Below, one piece after another: positions 1-6,111 of a stretch of 17,739 bases of DNA. How positions within the stretch are numbered: the stretch's first letter is position 1; every line of letters starts with the position of its first letter. The position numbers and the translations under genes were made by a program. Under the pieces are notes generated by a model. The model saw only the letters and a list, made by a program, of their open reading frames with translations, made no database searches and was not told where the DNA came from. The stretch comes from JAVBNU01 sp964617065 (GTDB lineage Bacteria; Cyanobacteriota; Vampirovibrionia; Gastranaerophilales; Gastranaerophilaceae): NCBI GenBank assembly GCA_964617065.1, contig CAZTVM010000033.1, forward strand, positions 1 to 17,739, in the 5' to 3' direction.

Positions 1-276
1 GTAATTTATTTTGCCGTTTGGAGTAGTAAAAGAAGCTGTAGCCGTACCATTATTATTTTTTGTACGTATGGACATCACACTTTTTGTATTCATAATATCT
101 GCTACGAATTTAAAGTTGAGAACACCTGAATTTTTTATTTCAAACGTGCTAAACTTTTCAGGGCAAAACAACGTGTAATCAGCATTAGGAGAAATCATGT
201 AAGAATAATTTTCATCAGCGAAAACTGAAACTAGTGTGAAAAATATAGCTAGAAATAATAAAATTATTTTTTTCAT
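1..276 (-). CDS. Secreted protein of unknown function, N-terminal part (runs off the left edge)
   Basis: An open frame of 92 codons starts at the ATG at 276 and reaches the window edge without a stop. The first 20 or so residues form a typical Sec signal peptide: MKK, then a hydrophobic stretch, then a VSVFA-type cleavage site followed by DENYSY. The rest visible is a polar, beta-rich-looking segment with one Cys (FCPEKF) and many Asn/Thr/Ser. I recognise no family. The start is supported by AAGGAGAT a few bases upstream, inside the end of fliQ, and the ATG lies only 3 bases past the fliQ stop, so the gene is probably the next cistron of the flagellar operon. Its position suggests export to the periplasm or surface, possibly in flagellar assembly, but that is guilt by association only. 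Confidence 0.7.
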   Translation of the reverse strand, partial: MKKIILLFLAIFFTLVSVFADENYSYMISPNADYTLFCPEKFSTFEIKNSGVLNFKFVADIMNTKSVMSIRTKNNNGTATASFTTPNGKINY

Positions 277-279
277 ACA

Positions 280-771
280 TTAATCTCCTTTCATTTTTTT
301 GCGTTCCATTAAATTTGGACTAGGCGCAACCTCTTTATTTGCAGGATAAAATTTAGTTTTTGCTTGATTTTCGAGAAAAGGAGTTTTTTGAGGATTTTTC
401 ATAATTTTATCAACATTTTGAGTATTTTTGAAACTACCTTGCTTCATTTCATCAGAAAAAGGTTTTGTATATTTAAAATAATCAGCGTCTAAAACATAGT
501 TGCCACCTTTAGAAACTCCGTTGAACGCTAAATCCATACCTTCAATGAAGATATTAGAGAGCATTCTCGTAAATCCGACGCCACCCATCAAAATAACTAG
601 AAATACACCGAGTACTTTTGGTGCAGCTGCGATAGTTTGTTCTTGAACTTGAGTTACTGCTTGCAAAATCCCGACTACCAAACCTATAGCTGCAGCCGTA
701 CAAATACAAGGCATGGTTATAGCCAACATTACCAAAAAGCCTTTTGCAAGATATTCTAAAATAAGTTCCAT
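280..771 (-). CDS. fliQ: Flagellar export gate protein FliQ with an unusual C-terminal extension
   Basis: FliQ is a small two-helix membrane protein of the flagellar type III export gate, built with FliP and FliR in the basal body. Residues 1-89 match the family: two hydrophobic helices around the conserved core GLVVGILQAVTQVQEQT, then the second helix APKVLGVFLVILMGG. Family members are usually about 90 residues; this one has 163. The extra 74 or so residues (about 90-163) are hydrophilic, Lys/Asn/Pro-rich and without a recognised domain. GAGGTAATT just upstream of the ATG is a good ribosome site, and the fliP stop lies 15 bases before the start. The SctS family of non-flagellar secretion systems is an alternative, but the adjacent FliO makes the flagellar assignment better. 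Confidence 0.93.
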   Translation of the reverse strand: MELILEYLAKGFLVMLAITMPCICTAAAIGLVVGILQAVTQVQEQTIAAAPKVLGVFLVILMGGVGFTRMLSNIFIEGMDLAFNGVSKGGNYVLDADYFKYTKPFSDEMKQGSFKNTQNVDKIMKNPQKTPFLENQAKTKFYPANKEVAPSPNLMERKKMKGD

Positions 772-786
772 AATTACCTCGAAGTC

Positions 787-1428
787 CTAATTAAAACTAC
801 CTACTAAACCTTGTACAACCAACGACCACCCATCAACCGCAATAAATATAAGAAGTTTAAACGGCAATGAAATAATTGTAGGCGACAACATCATCATACC
901 TAAAGCTAGAAGTACGTTTGCAACAATTAAATCCAACACGAGAAAAGGCACGAATATTATAAATCCTATTTCAAAACCTGTTTTTAATTCACTTATTATA
1001 TAAGCCGGAGCGACTTGCCATATAGTTATATCGTCAGGAGTATTCGGCGCATTAGGACTTTGCAAACTTATAAAATATTTCAAATCTTCTTCTCTGGTCT
1101 GTTTCATCATATACTCTTTAAGGGGTTTTGAACCTTCCGCAATAGCTGAAACTATTGAACCTGTTTTTTGGTAAGGTACCTGTCCCATTTCATACATTTG
1201 CTGAAACACCGGACTCATCGTGTAAATCGTTAAAATTATTGATAAACCAATTAACACCATTCCCGGTGGCACTTGTTGTGTACCAAGCGCTTGTTTCAAA
1301 ATTGAAAAAACTATTACATATCTCAAAAAACTTGTCATGCAAGTAAATACAAACGGCAATAACGTAAATATCGTCATTACCATTAATAATTGTAATACTG
1401 GGTTTAAGTCTTTTAGTACGTTATCCAT
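787..1428 (-). CDS. fliP: Flagellar export gate protein FliP
   Basis: FliP forms the core of the inner-membrane export gate of the flagellar type III apparatus. The 213 residues show an N-terminal hydrophobic helix with FTLLPFVFTCMTSFLRYVIV, the segment LGTQQVPPGMVLIGLSIILT, a soluble loop (about 75-135), the FliP/SctR signature PAYIISELKTGFEIGF at 141-156, and the C-terminal LPFKLLIFIAVDGW block at 188-201. No cleavable signal peptide is obvious; FliP from enterobacteria (about 245 residues) has one, so this is a short form. The start codon lies 1 base past the fliO stop, with GAGGATAAA as ribosome site inside the end of fliO, so the genes are probably translationally coupled. Confidence 0.96.
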   Translation of the reverse strand: MDNVLKDLNPVLQLLMVMTIFTLLPFVFTCMTSFLRYVIVFSILKQALGTQQVPPGMVLIGLSIILTIYTMSPVFQQMYEMGQVPYQKTGSIVSAIAEGSKPLKEYMMKQTREEDLKYFISLQSPNAPNTPDDITIWQVAPAYIISELKTGFEIGFIIFVPFLVLDLIVANVLLALGMMMLSPTIISLPFKLLIFIAVDGWSLVVQGLVGSFN

Positions 1429-1429
1429 T

Positions 1430-1867
1430 TTATCCTCGTTTTAGTTTTAGTTGACCTGCTAAATTTTTCATAACAGGATTTGCTGACATATTTTGCATTC
1501 CCGTTCGGTTTCTAAGTTGAATGACATTTCTCATTGCGTCTATGTCAACTGTGCAATCCTCTTTTACCTTTTTTTGCAATTCTTTTTCTGCTTCTTTTTT
1601 TAATAATTCTTCAGAATTATTTTCTAATTTAGCCAAAAGTGTCGTTCTTTCCACATCAGCTGCAATCAAAAATTTCTCGTTTTCTGCTTTTACAATGTAA
1701 AGCGTTTTCTTTGGTGAAAGTGAAAGTGCTTCTTCTATTCGCATTGAGTTTTTTGAGTGTGCCGATGCTTTTGAATACATAAATTTTTTGTATATCACGA
1801 CCGACGCCAACATAATACCGACCATCGCAAGTGTGTAAACTAAAAAATTAAGTATATATCCATTCAT
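1430..1867 (-). CDS. fliO: Flagellar export gate assembly protein FliO
   Basis: FliO is a small bitopic membrane protein that helps assemble FliP into the export gate. Here there is one membrane helix at about residues 6-27, followed by a basic stretch (YKKFMYSK) and a small cytoplasmic domain at about 45-81 with the family pattern EEALSLSPKKTLYIVKAENE and DVERTTLLAKL. The last 60 residues are charged and Lys/Glu-rich. At 145 residues the length is normal. AGGAGAAATTTT precedes the ATG and the upstream gene stops 10 bases before it. FliO is absent from non-flagellar type III secretion systems, so this gene is the best evidence in the window that the cluster is flagellar. Confidence 0.85.
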   Translation of the reverse strand: MNGYILNFLVYTLAMVGIMLASVVIYKKFMYSKASAHSKNSMRIEEALSLSPKKTLYIVKAENEKFLIAADVERTTLLAKLENNSEELLKKEAEKELQKKVKEDCTVDIDAMRNVIQLRNRTGMQNMSANPVMKNLAGQLKLKRG

Positions 1868-1877
1868 AAAATTTCTC

Positions 1878-3173
1878 CTAAATATCCTCTAAATCTTCGT
1901 CTTCATCGTCTATATCAAAATCATTCAAATCATCATCTTCCACAGTATCACTGTGTTGATTATCTTTTAGCATTTCAATATTTTTGCTTGTTTCATCATG
2001 AGCCATATCATTTATCTTGTTTTCCGCTTCGGATTTTTCATATTTGTGAACCGTATCAATTCTAATACCGTACCTGTCGTTTATAATGACAAGTTCGCCG
2101 GATGCTACGATTTTGTTTTCGACTTTTAAATCTATTTTGTTCTCGTATACTGAACCGATATCAACTACCAGCCCTTCTGTTATTTGGCGCAACTCCCCTA
2201 GCGTTAATTTTACTTTTTCAAACTCAGCGCCGATTTCCACTTGTATATTGTCCCACATATCTTTTGTCGTATTTTCTTCCATATTATTATCCTCATGTTG
2301 TTGTTCATCTGTATCAATGATTAAAGCCGGATCGGGGTTGATTTTTATAGTTTTAACTTCACCATTCAACTTCATTTCCATTTTATTTAGTCTACTGTTT
2401 TCGAGCACAACTATATCGTCTTTCTCCAAGTGTTTTAAGTCGTTCAAAGACGTTTTTGTTGTACCTACAAGAATATCAACCGATGTAGTGGATTTTGAAA
2501 AAGCATCTAAATCAAAATCATATTCTACTATTTCTATTTGCTCTGGCTTTACCATAAAATCAGGAATACTAATAAGCATTTTCCCTGTATTTCCATTCGG
2601 TAGTTTCAAACAAAACATCAAGTTGTAGTGTTCAAATGTTTCTCTATTTTCATCAATATTTGTTACTATTAAAGGATTGAGCAATTTACCAAGAAAATTG
2701 TTAAATTCTGTCAAAAGTTTTGCTTCAAATGCTGTCAGATTTTCAAACGAAAAAATTTGGTTTCTCTCGCCTAAAACATTGTCCAATAGCATGTTTACAG
2801 TATCCTTCGACAATTTAACAAAAAAAATTCCGTCTTTGTATCTTTTATATTCTTGCGGACGAATACGAGTTACGAAAAATTCTTCACCTTTAAATAATGA
2901 GTTTGAATCATCATAAATAGCTGTCAATCGGCAATTTATATCACAGTTCCAAAATTCGACAATTGACTCTTTGATTTTTGGAACAACATTCGTATAAAAC
3001 CAATTAAAAATTTTAGGTATAGATTTAGAAAATTCTAAATTTTGTTTTTTTTCTAAAATTTCAGCTTCCACTGTTTTTTCCCTATTTTTGATTAATCCCA
3101 AGTCTATTGGCAAATAAAGGAGATTACACTCCCACACTAATAAAGTACGGCTTATTCGGCAATTTAACATCAT
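1878..3173 (-). CDS. FliM/FliN-like flagellar C-ring protein with two SpoA domains
   Basis: This is probably a component of the flagellar switch (C-ring) or cytoplasmic sorting platform. Residues about 100-215 resemble the middle domain of FliM/SctQ (VKLSKDTVNMLLDNVLGERN, then LTAFEAKLLTEF). A first SpoA domain spans about 230-285. A second, very FliN-like SpoA domain spans about 308-376 (LTLGELRQITEGLVVDIG, then GELVIINDRYGIRIDTV). The tail from about 408 is strongly acidic. Two SpoA domains in one chain is the SctQ/HrcQ arrangement; in flagella they are usually split between FliM and FliN, or FliN is fused to a CheC-like part (FliY). The start is uncertain: tandem ATGs at 3173 and 3170 have no clear ribosome site, and residues 1-25 look atypical, so a downstream GTG or TTG is possible. 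First gene of the visible fliO-fliP-fliQ operon. Confidence 0.85.
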   Translation of the reverse strand: MMLNCRISRTLLVWECNLLYLPIDLGLIKNREKTVEAEILEKKQNLEFSKSIPKIFNWFYTNVVPKIKESIVEFWNCDINCRLTAIYDDSNSLFKGEEFFVTRIRPQEYKRYKDGIFFVKLSKDTVNMLLDNVLGERNQIFSFENLTAFEAKLLTEFNNFLGKLLNPLIVTNIDENRETFEHYNLMFCLKLPNGNTGKMLISIPDFMVKPEQIEIVEYDFDLDAFSKSTTSVDILVGTTKTSLNDLKHLEKDDIVVLENSRLNKMEMKLNGEVKTIKINPDPALIIDTDEQQHEDNNMEENTTKDMWDNIQVEIGAEFEKVKLTLGELRQITEGLVVDIGSVYENKIDLKVENKIVASGELVIINDRYGIRIDTVHKYEKSEAENKINDMAHDETSKNIEMLKDNQHSDTVEDDDLNDFDIDDEDEDLEDI

Positions 3174-3199
3174 TTATTTGTTGTATATTTATTTGTTTT

Positions 3200-3221
3200 A
3201 AGTGTTTTAATTGAAACACTT
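3200..3221. promoter_or_regulatory. Near-perfect 22-bp dyad upstream of the flagellar operon
   Basis: Half-sites AAGTGTTT and AAACACTT flank TAATTG; the whole 22-mer is symmetric apart from one mismatched pair. It lies 27-48 bases upstream of the annotated ATG of the FliM/FliN-like gene, where an operator or 5'-leader hairpin would act. I could not assign a regulator, and no convincing sigma-70 promoter was found around it on the minus strand. Confidence 0.4.
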
Positions 3222-3320
3222 TGAGAATAAAGAACGGAGATTAAAAATATTATGCCAATAAATTAAATTAAATTAATTGTAAATTTTTATTAATTTTTTG
3301 ATAATCTTTTTTATTTTAAT

Positions 3321-3347
3321 TAAAGAAATCTAAAAAAAAACCGATAT
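3321..3347 (+). promoter_or_regulatory. Sigma-28 (FliA/SigD)-like promoter
   Basis: TAAAGAAA at 3321-3328, an 11-base spacer, then ACCGATAT at 3340-3347. The known consensus is TAAAGTTT-N11-GCCGATAA for E. coli FliA and TAAA-N15-GCCGATAT for B. subtilis SigD. The spacing is exact, the TAAA(G) element is complete, and seven of eight bases of the SigD -10 element match. It reads toward the two small genes at 3492 and 3835 and away from the flagellar operon. The predicted transcript would start near 3354, leaving a leader of roughly 140 bases. The AT-rich background makes TAAA cheap, but CCGATAT is not AT-typical. Confidence 0.55.
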
Positions 3348-3413
3348 TAATAGCAAGGTTAGAGTTTGATATTTTGTATAAAATCATTAAATTCTATGGA
3401 AATAATAGTTACG

Positions 3414-3427
3414 TAATGTAAACATTA
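3414..3427. promoter_or_regulatory. Short inverted repeat in the divergent control region
   Basis: TAATGT and ACATTA are separated by two bases, giving a 14-bp dyad between the sigma-28-like promoter and the first small gene. It could be an operator, or chance in AT-rich DNA. The rest of the gene-free stretch 3174-3491 (about 318 bases) holds the 22-bp dyad, the sigma-28-like promoter and long A/T runs; I see no RNA gene in it. Confidence 0.2.
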
Positions 3428-3491
3428 AAAAACTTTTCACGAGGTTTGCGCAATTAATTTGCAGAAAATGTTTTTATATTAGTGTAACCGT

Positions 3492-3782
3492 GTGCAAAGG
3501 AAATGTATTTTGTTTCAAAATCTTATACAAACACAGCTACAAAGATTCAAAAATTTTTTAGGTTTTGCTAAATATTTTGCCAAAAAAAATTTAACACCTA
3601 AAATATTGCTAGATCAGGTAACCGCCTATATGAAAGATGCTTTTTCACTAATGAAAAAGAAAAAGATGGCAAAATATAGAGTTGATTATCAAGTATATCG
3701 TCTAAGACAAATGGAAAAATTAATAGCCGAAAATAACAGTCACTATTTTATAGCAGGTAAAAAAATAAACGATATACGCTGA
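3492..3782 (+). CDS. Small basic protein of unknown function
   Basis: An open frame of 96 codons starts with GTG at 3492. A TTG at 3510, with AAAGGAAA about 7 bases upstream, is an equally good or better start and would give 90 residues. The protein is strongly basic (runs such as MKKKKMAKYR), with aromatic residues (NFLGFAKYFAKK, YRVDYQVYRLRQMEK) and no signal peptide or clear membrane helix. I recognise no family. It lies downstream of a sigma-28-like promoter and 52 bases before another small gene on the same strand, so the two may be co-transcribed late flagellar-class genes; that is inference. The reality of the gene rests on its position, uninterrupted frame and plausible start; a spurious ORF is possible. 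Confidence 0.55.
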   Translation: MQRKCILFQNLIQTQLQRFKNFLGFAKYFAKKNLTPKILLDQVTAYMKDAFSLMKKKKMAKYRVDYQVYRLRQMEKLIAENNSHYFIAGKKINDIR

Positions 3783-3792
3783 AACATATCTC

Positions 3793-3834
3793 AAAGTAAG
3801 GTTAAGGAAAATAAAGTAAGGTAAGGTAAGTTTA
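3793..3834 (+). promoter_or_regulatory. Repeated Shine-Dalgarno-like motifs before the coiled-coil gene
   Basis: AAAGTAAGGT occurs twice (3793-3802 and 3813-3822), each followed by a second AAGG, giving four AAGG cores in 34 bases. The last one (3823-3826) is 8 bases from the ATG at 3835 and is the likely ribosome site. The upstream ones could be standby ribosome sites or a short tandem duplication. Confidence 0.45.
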
Positions 3835-4170
3835 ATGGGTCTATGTATCTCAACAATGCGAATGATGATGCTGAATGCTCAGAAGTATGATTTGGAATAT
3901 AATATCCAATTGATTACAGAAGCCAAGATGCATATTTCAAATTCAGTCGCTGATTTGATTAAAACGGGTACAAATCTAGATACCGACAGTCCTGCTGTAA
4001 AAGAAATTGAAGCAAGAAAAGAACGTCTGTACTTAATGGAAAAGAAGTTAGACGCACAACTACAATACTTCGGCAAAAAACTTCAAGCAGTAGAAACTGA
4101 AATGCAAGCAGTAGACAGAATGGTAAATGAAAATATCAAATCTTCATTCAATTACGGCATGGGGCGTTAG
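3835..4170 (+). CDS. Small coiled-coil protein of unknown function
   Basis: A 111-residue protein that begins MGLCISTMRMMMLNAQKYDLEY and is almost all helix-forming. Residues about 60-105 have coiled-coil character, with heptad-spaced Leu/Met/Ile and alternating Lys/Glu (KEIEARKERLYLMEKKLDAQ, then LQAVETEMQAVDRM). The end is IKSSFNYGMGR. There is no signal peptide or membrane segment. I believe similar short proteins with a conserved front (arginine/methionine-rich start, then K-DLEY-IQ-I) and a helical back recur in gut bacteria, but I cannot name a family. Size and helicity fit an export-apparatus substrate, chaperone or junction protein; the sigma-28-like promoter upstream fits too, but neither is proof. 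Strong ribosome site; start well supported. Confidence 0.75.
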   Translation: MGLCISTMRMMMLNAQKYDLEYNIQLITEAKMHISNSVADLIKTGTNLDTDSPAVKEIEARKERLYLMEKKLDAQLQYFGKKLQAVETEMQAVDRMVNENIKSSFNYGMGR

Positions 4171-4188
4171 TATCAAGTAGTAAACTGG

Positions 4189-4653
4189 TTAAATAGCGTT
4201 TAGCAAATTAGCCATCTCTATTGCGGATTTAGCAGCGTCTGCGCCTTTATTGCCCGCTTTTGTTCCTGCTCGTTCAATCGCTTGCTCAATATTGTCAGTT
4301 GTTAAAACACCAAAAATCACAGGAATTTCATTATTAAGAGATACATTAGCTATGCCTTTTGTAAGTTCAGCTGAAACATAATCGAAATGAGGAGTAGAAC
4401 CTTTAATTATTGCGCCCAAAGTAATTATAGCATTATATTTTTTTGATTTAGCTAATTTTTGTGCGATGAGAGGAATTTCAAAAGCACCTGGAACCCAAAT
4501 AACATCTATCTCGCTATCTTTCACCCCATGTCTAACAAGTTCATCTATCGCTCCGTCTAAAAGCTTTGCACCGATAAATTCATTAAATCTCGAGATAATT
4601 ATACCAAACTTATTATTTTGCGGAATTAAATTTCCTTGAAAAACGTTAACCAT
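4189..4653 (-). CDS. ribH: 6,7-dimethyl-8-ribityllumazine synthase
   Basis: RibH condenses 5-amino-6-ribitylamino-uracil with 3,4-dihydroxybutanone phosphate to give the direct riboflavin precursor; it forms cytosolic pentamers or 60-mers. Starting from 4653 the protein has 154 residues, the usual length. Visible family marks are IIISRFNEFI near the N-terminus, DVIWVPGAFEIPL at about 50-62, GAIIKGSTPHFDYV with the catalytic-site His89, PVIFGVLTTDN, and AGNKGADAA near the end. The frame is open to an ATG at 4698, but that lies upstream of a good -10 box (4692-4687) and has no ribosome site, whereas AGAGGAAG precedes the ATG at 4653. No other riboflavin gene is nearby and no FMN riboswitch is visible in the short leader. 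Confidence 0.96.
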   Translation of the reverse strand: MVNVFQGNLIPQNNKFGIIISRFNEFIGAKLLDGAIDELVRHGVKDSEIDVIWVPGAFEIPLIAQKLAKSKKYNAIITLGAIIKGSTPHFDYVSAELTKGIANVSLNNEIPVIFGVLTTDNIEQAIERAGTKAGNKGADAAKSAIEMANLLNAI

Positions 4654-4686
4654 TTGACTTCCTCTTTTATTATTCGACTTAAAAAC

Positions 4687-4715
4687 ATTATATTGCAAGC
4701 ATGAAAAAACGTAAA
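4687..4715 (-). promoter_or_regulatory. Sigma-70-type promoter of ribH
   Basis: On the minus strand TTTACG (4715-4710) is followed by a 17-base spacer and a perfect TATAAT (4692-4687). Initiation is expected near 4680, about 27 bases before the ribH ATG at 4653. This also argues against the upstream in-frame ATG at 4698. Confidence 0.6.
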
Positions 4716-4828
4716 TTAAATTGGCCTTTTTTTTATTGCAAAATGTTACAATTTAGGATTTACAAGCGAGAAAAAGGCACAAAAGGGTAATAAAAATTTT
4801 TTATATAATTAAGTGAAGGTTAGTTTAT

Positions 4829-5659
4829 ATGCAAAATTCGCCATTAGTAAATCCGAATAGAACTGTATATGTGCCACAGGTAAATAATGTGTTGCCGAAT
4901 ACTACTGTTGCGACGCCTCCTGCTGTGTCGAGTACACCTGCCCAAACAGCACAAAATCAAACGTTGCCGAGTTATGTTTATCCACCGCAATATTATTTAG
5001 GACAACAACAGCAGCCCAGTGGTTATGGTTCTCCGCCATCAGCTTCAGGAGTAAACATTCAAATATTTAATCCAACGGCTGTTCCTCCCGGCGGATTTAT
5101 GTCACAAGCCAATAATTATTTTCAAAATATGAATGGGTATCAACAACAACCTGCCCCACAAAACACTCCGCCAGCAGTAACTAAATCAGCTGATGCTAGT
5201 GTTTCTGCATCAGCAAATATAAAAGCAGATATTCCTGAAAAAAAATATAAAAAAGATGTAGTTCAGCTCACTGACCAGTACGTCCAATCATTAGAAAATT
5301 ATCTCAACAGCCAAGACTCAAAAATAAGAGCCATGGGCGCAAAAGAATTGATGAAACGATTTGAAGAAGACGAGTCTAGAAAAAATGATGTAGCTCTCAC
5401 TAATTTATTAAATAAAACATTAAAAGACCCATCAAATAGTGTCCGATTGTTGGGATTATCAGCAATAAACGGTGGTACAGCTCAAGGAAATGAAAAAACT
5501 ACACAAATTTTAAATGATATTGCAAAACAAAAAACATCGTATGGTTTTGATGCAGAATTAGCCGCAAGCGCCGCTCTAAAACGAGCAGGTCAAACTGTAC
5601 AAATTGAAACCGATAAGCCCCCAAAAGAACAAAAAGAGGCTTCTAAAAAAAACAAATAG
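4829..5659 (+). CDS. Pro/Gln-rich protein with a C-terminal HEAT-like helical domain
   Basis: The 276 residues fall into two parts. Residues 1 to about 130 are low-complexity and probably disordered, rich in Pro, Gln, Asn, Ala and Thr, with short runs such as LGQQQQPSGYG and GYQQQPAPQNTPPAV. From about 140 to 255 there are amphipathic helix pairs typical of HEAT/armadillo-like repeats (YLNSQDSKIRAMGAKELMKR, then LKDPSNSVRLLGLSAING, then DAELAASAALKRAG). The tail is Lys-rich. HEAT-like domains serve protein-protein contacts; no catalytic motif is seen. There is no signal peptide, so it is probably cytosolic. GAAGGTTAG lies about 10 bases before the ATG and a TATAAT at 4804-4809 could be its -10 box. 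A small membrane-protein gene starts 15 bases downstream, probably in the same operon. Function unknown. Confidence 0.8.
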   Translation: MQNSPLVNPNRTVYVPQVNNVLPNTTVATPPAVSSTPAQTAQNQTLPSYVYPPQYYLGQQQQPSGYGSPPSASGVNIQIFNPTAVPPGGFMSQANNYFQNMNGYQQQPAPQNTPPAVTKSADASVSASANIKADIPEKKYKKDVVQLTDQYVQSLENYLNSQDSKIRAMGAKELMKRFEEDESRKNDVALTNLLNKTLKDPSNSVRLLGLSAINGGTAQGNEKTTQILNDIAKQKTSYGFDAELAASAALKRAGQTVQIETDKPPKEQKEASKKNK

Positions 5660-5673
5660 GAAGTTAGAATAGA

Positions 5674-6111
5674 ATGAACAAATTAACTATCGCATCAAAA
5701 ATACTTGGAGCTGCCGTCCTTGGGACGATAGCTATTGATGCGCATAGAGTAGGAAAATCAGGTTCTCGTTCCAATCAAAACAATAAGTTGCCAAATGATT
5801 TAGTTGATACATATATAAATTCTCGAAAACAAGAACATTATTCGAGTTTAGGCACTTCTATGAAAAAGTGGTACGTTGATAAGAAAATGAAAACACATTT
5901 ATTTTCAGACTGGTACTCAGTAAATGGTTATTGCAGCGGGTATATTAAACATTTAAAAGATTCTGTAATACCTCTCGGTCTTGCAGCCGGAGCCTTATGT
6001 CTTAAAAACACTGGCAGCAAAGTCAGTGCAGCACTTCTGGGAATTTATGGTATAAAATATTTCATCTTTGATGTTTTACAGTTTGGCAGACCAAAATATT
6101 TAAACAAGTAA
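5674..6111 (+). CDS. Small membrane protein of unknown function
   Basis: A 145-residue protein with one hydrophobic segment near the N-terminus (about 8-22, ILGAAVLGTIAIDA) and a second region at about 98-132 (VIPLGLAAGALCLKNTG, then VSAALLGIYGIKYFIFDVLQ), separated by a polar stretch rich in Lys, Tyr and Ser. The first segment could be an anchor rather than a cleaved signal, because no clear cleavage site follows. I recognise no family. It starts 15 bases after the HEAT-like gene, with AGGAAG about 11 bases before the ATG, and is probably its operon partner. Its stop codon (6109-6111) directly abuts the stop codon of rlmH on the other strand. Confidence 0.7.
   Translation: MNKLTIASKILGAAVLGTIAIDAHRVGKSGSRSNQNNKLPNDLVDTYINSRKQEHYSSLGTSMKKWYVDKKMKTHLFSDWYSVNGYCSGYIKHLKDSVIPLGLAAGALCLKNTGSKVSAALLGIYGIKYFIFDVLQFGRPKYLNK

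Noticed and set aside
2086..2628. 180-codon plus-strand frame opposite the FliM/FliN-like gene
   Set aside because: The opposite strand has recognised SpoA domains; the antisense product is a Ser/Phe/Ile-rich shadow.
280..3173. Non-flagellar (injectisome) type III secretion cluster
   Set aside because: FliO is specific to flagella, and no secretin, needle or SctV-type gene is visible. The neighbouring sigma-28-like promoter also fits flagella.
3243..3258. Sigma-54 promoter on the minus strand (TTGGCATAATATTTTT)
   Set aside because: Only the TTGGCA part fits; the GC element at the -12 position is missing.
4654..4698. Upstream ATG start for ribH at 4698
   Set aside because: It overlaps the -10 box of the ribH promoter, has no ribosome site and would add 15 residues not typical of the family.
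4699..4828. FMN riboswitch before ribH
   Set aside because: The promoter lies within about 62 bases of the start, leaving a leader of about 27 bases, too short for the RFN element. None of its conserved segments is visible.
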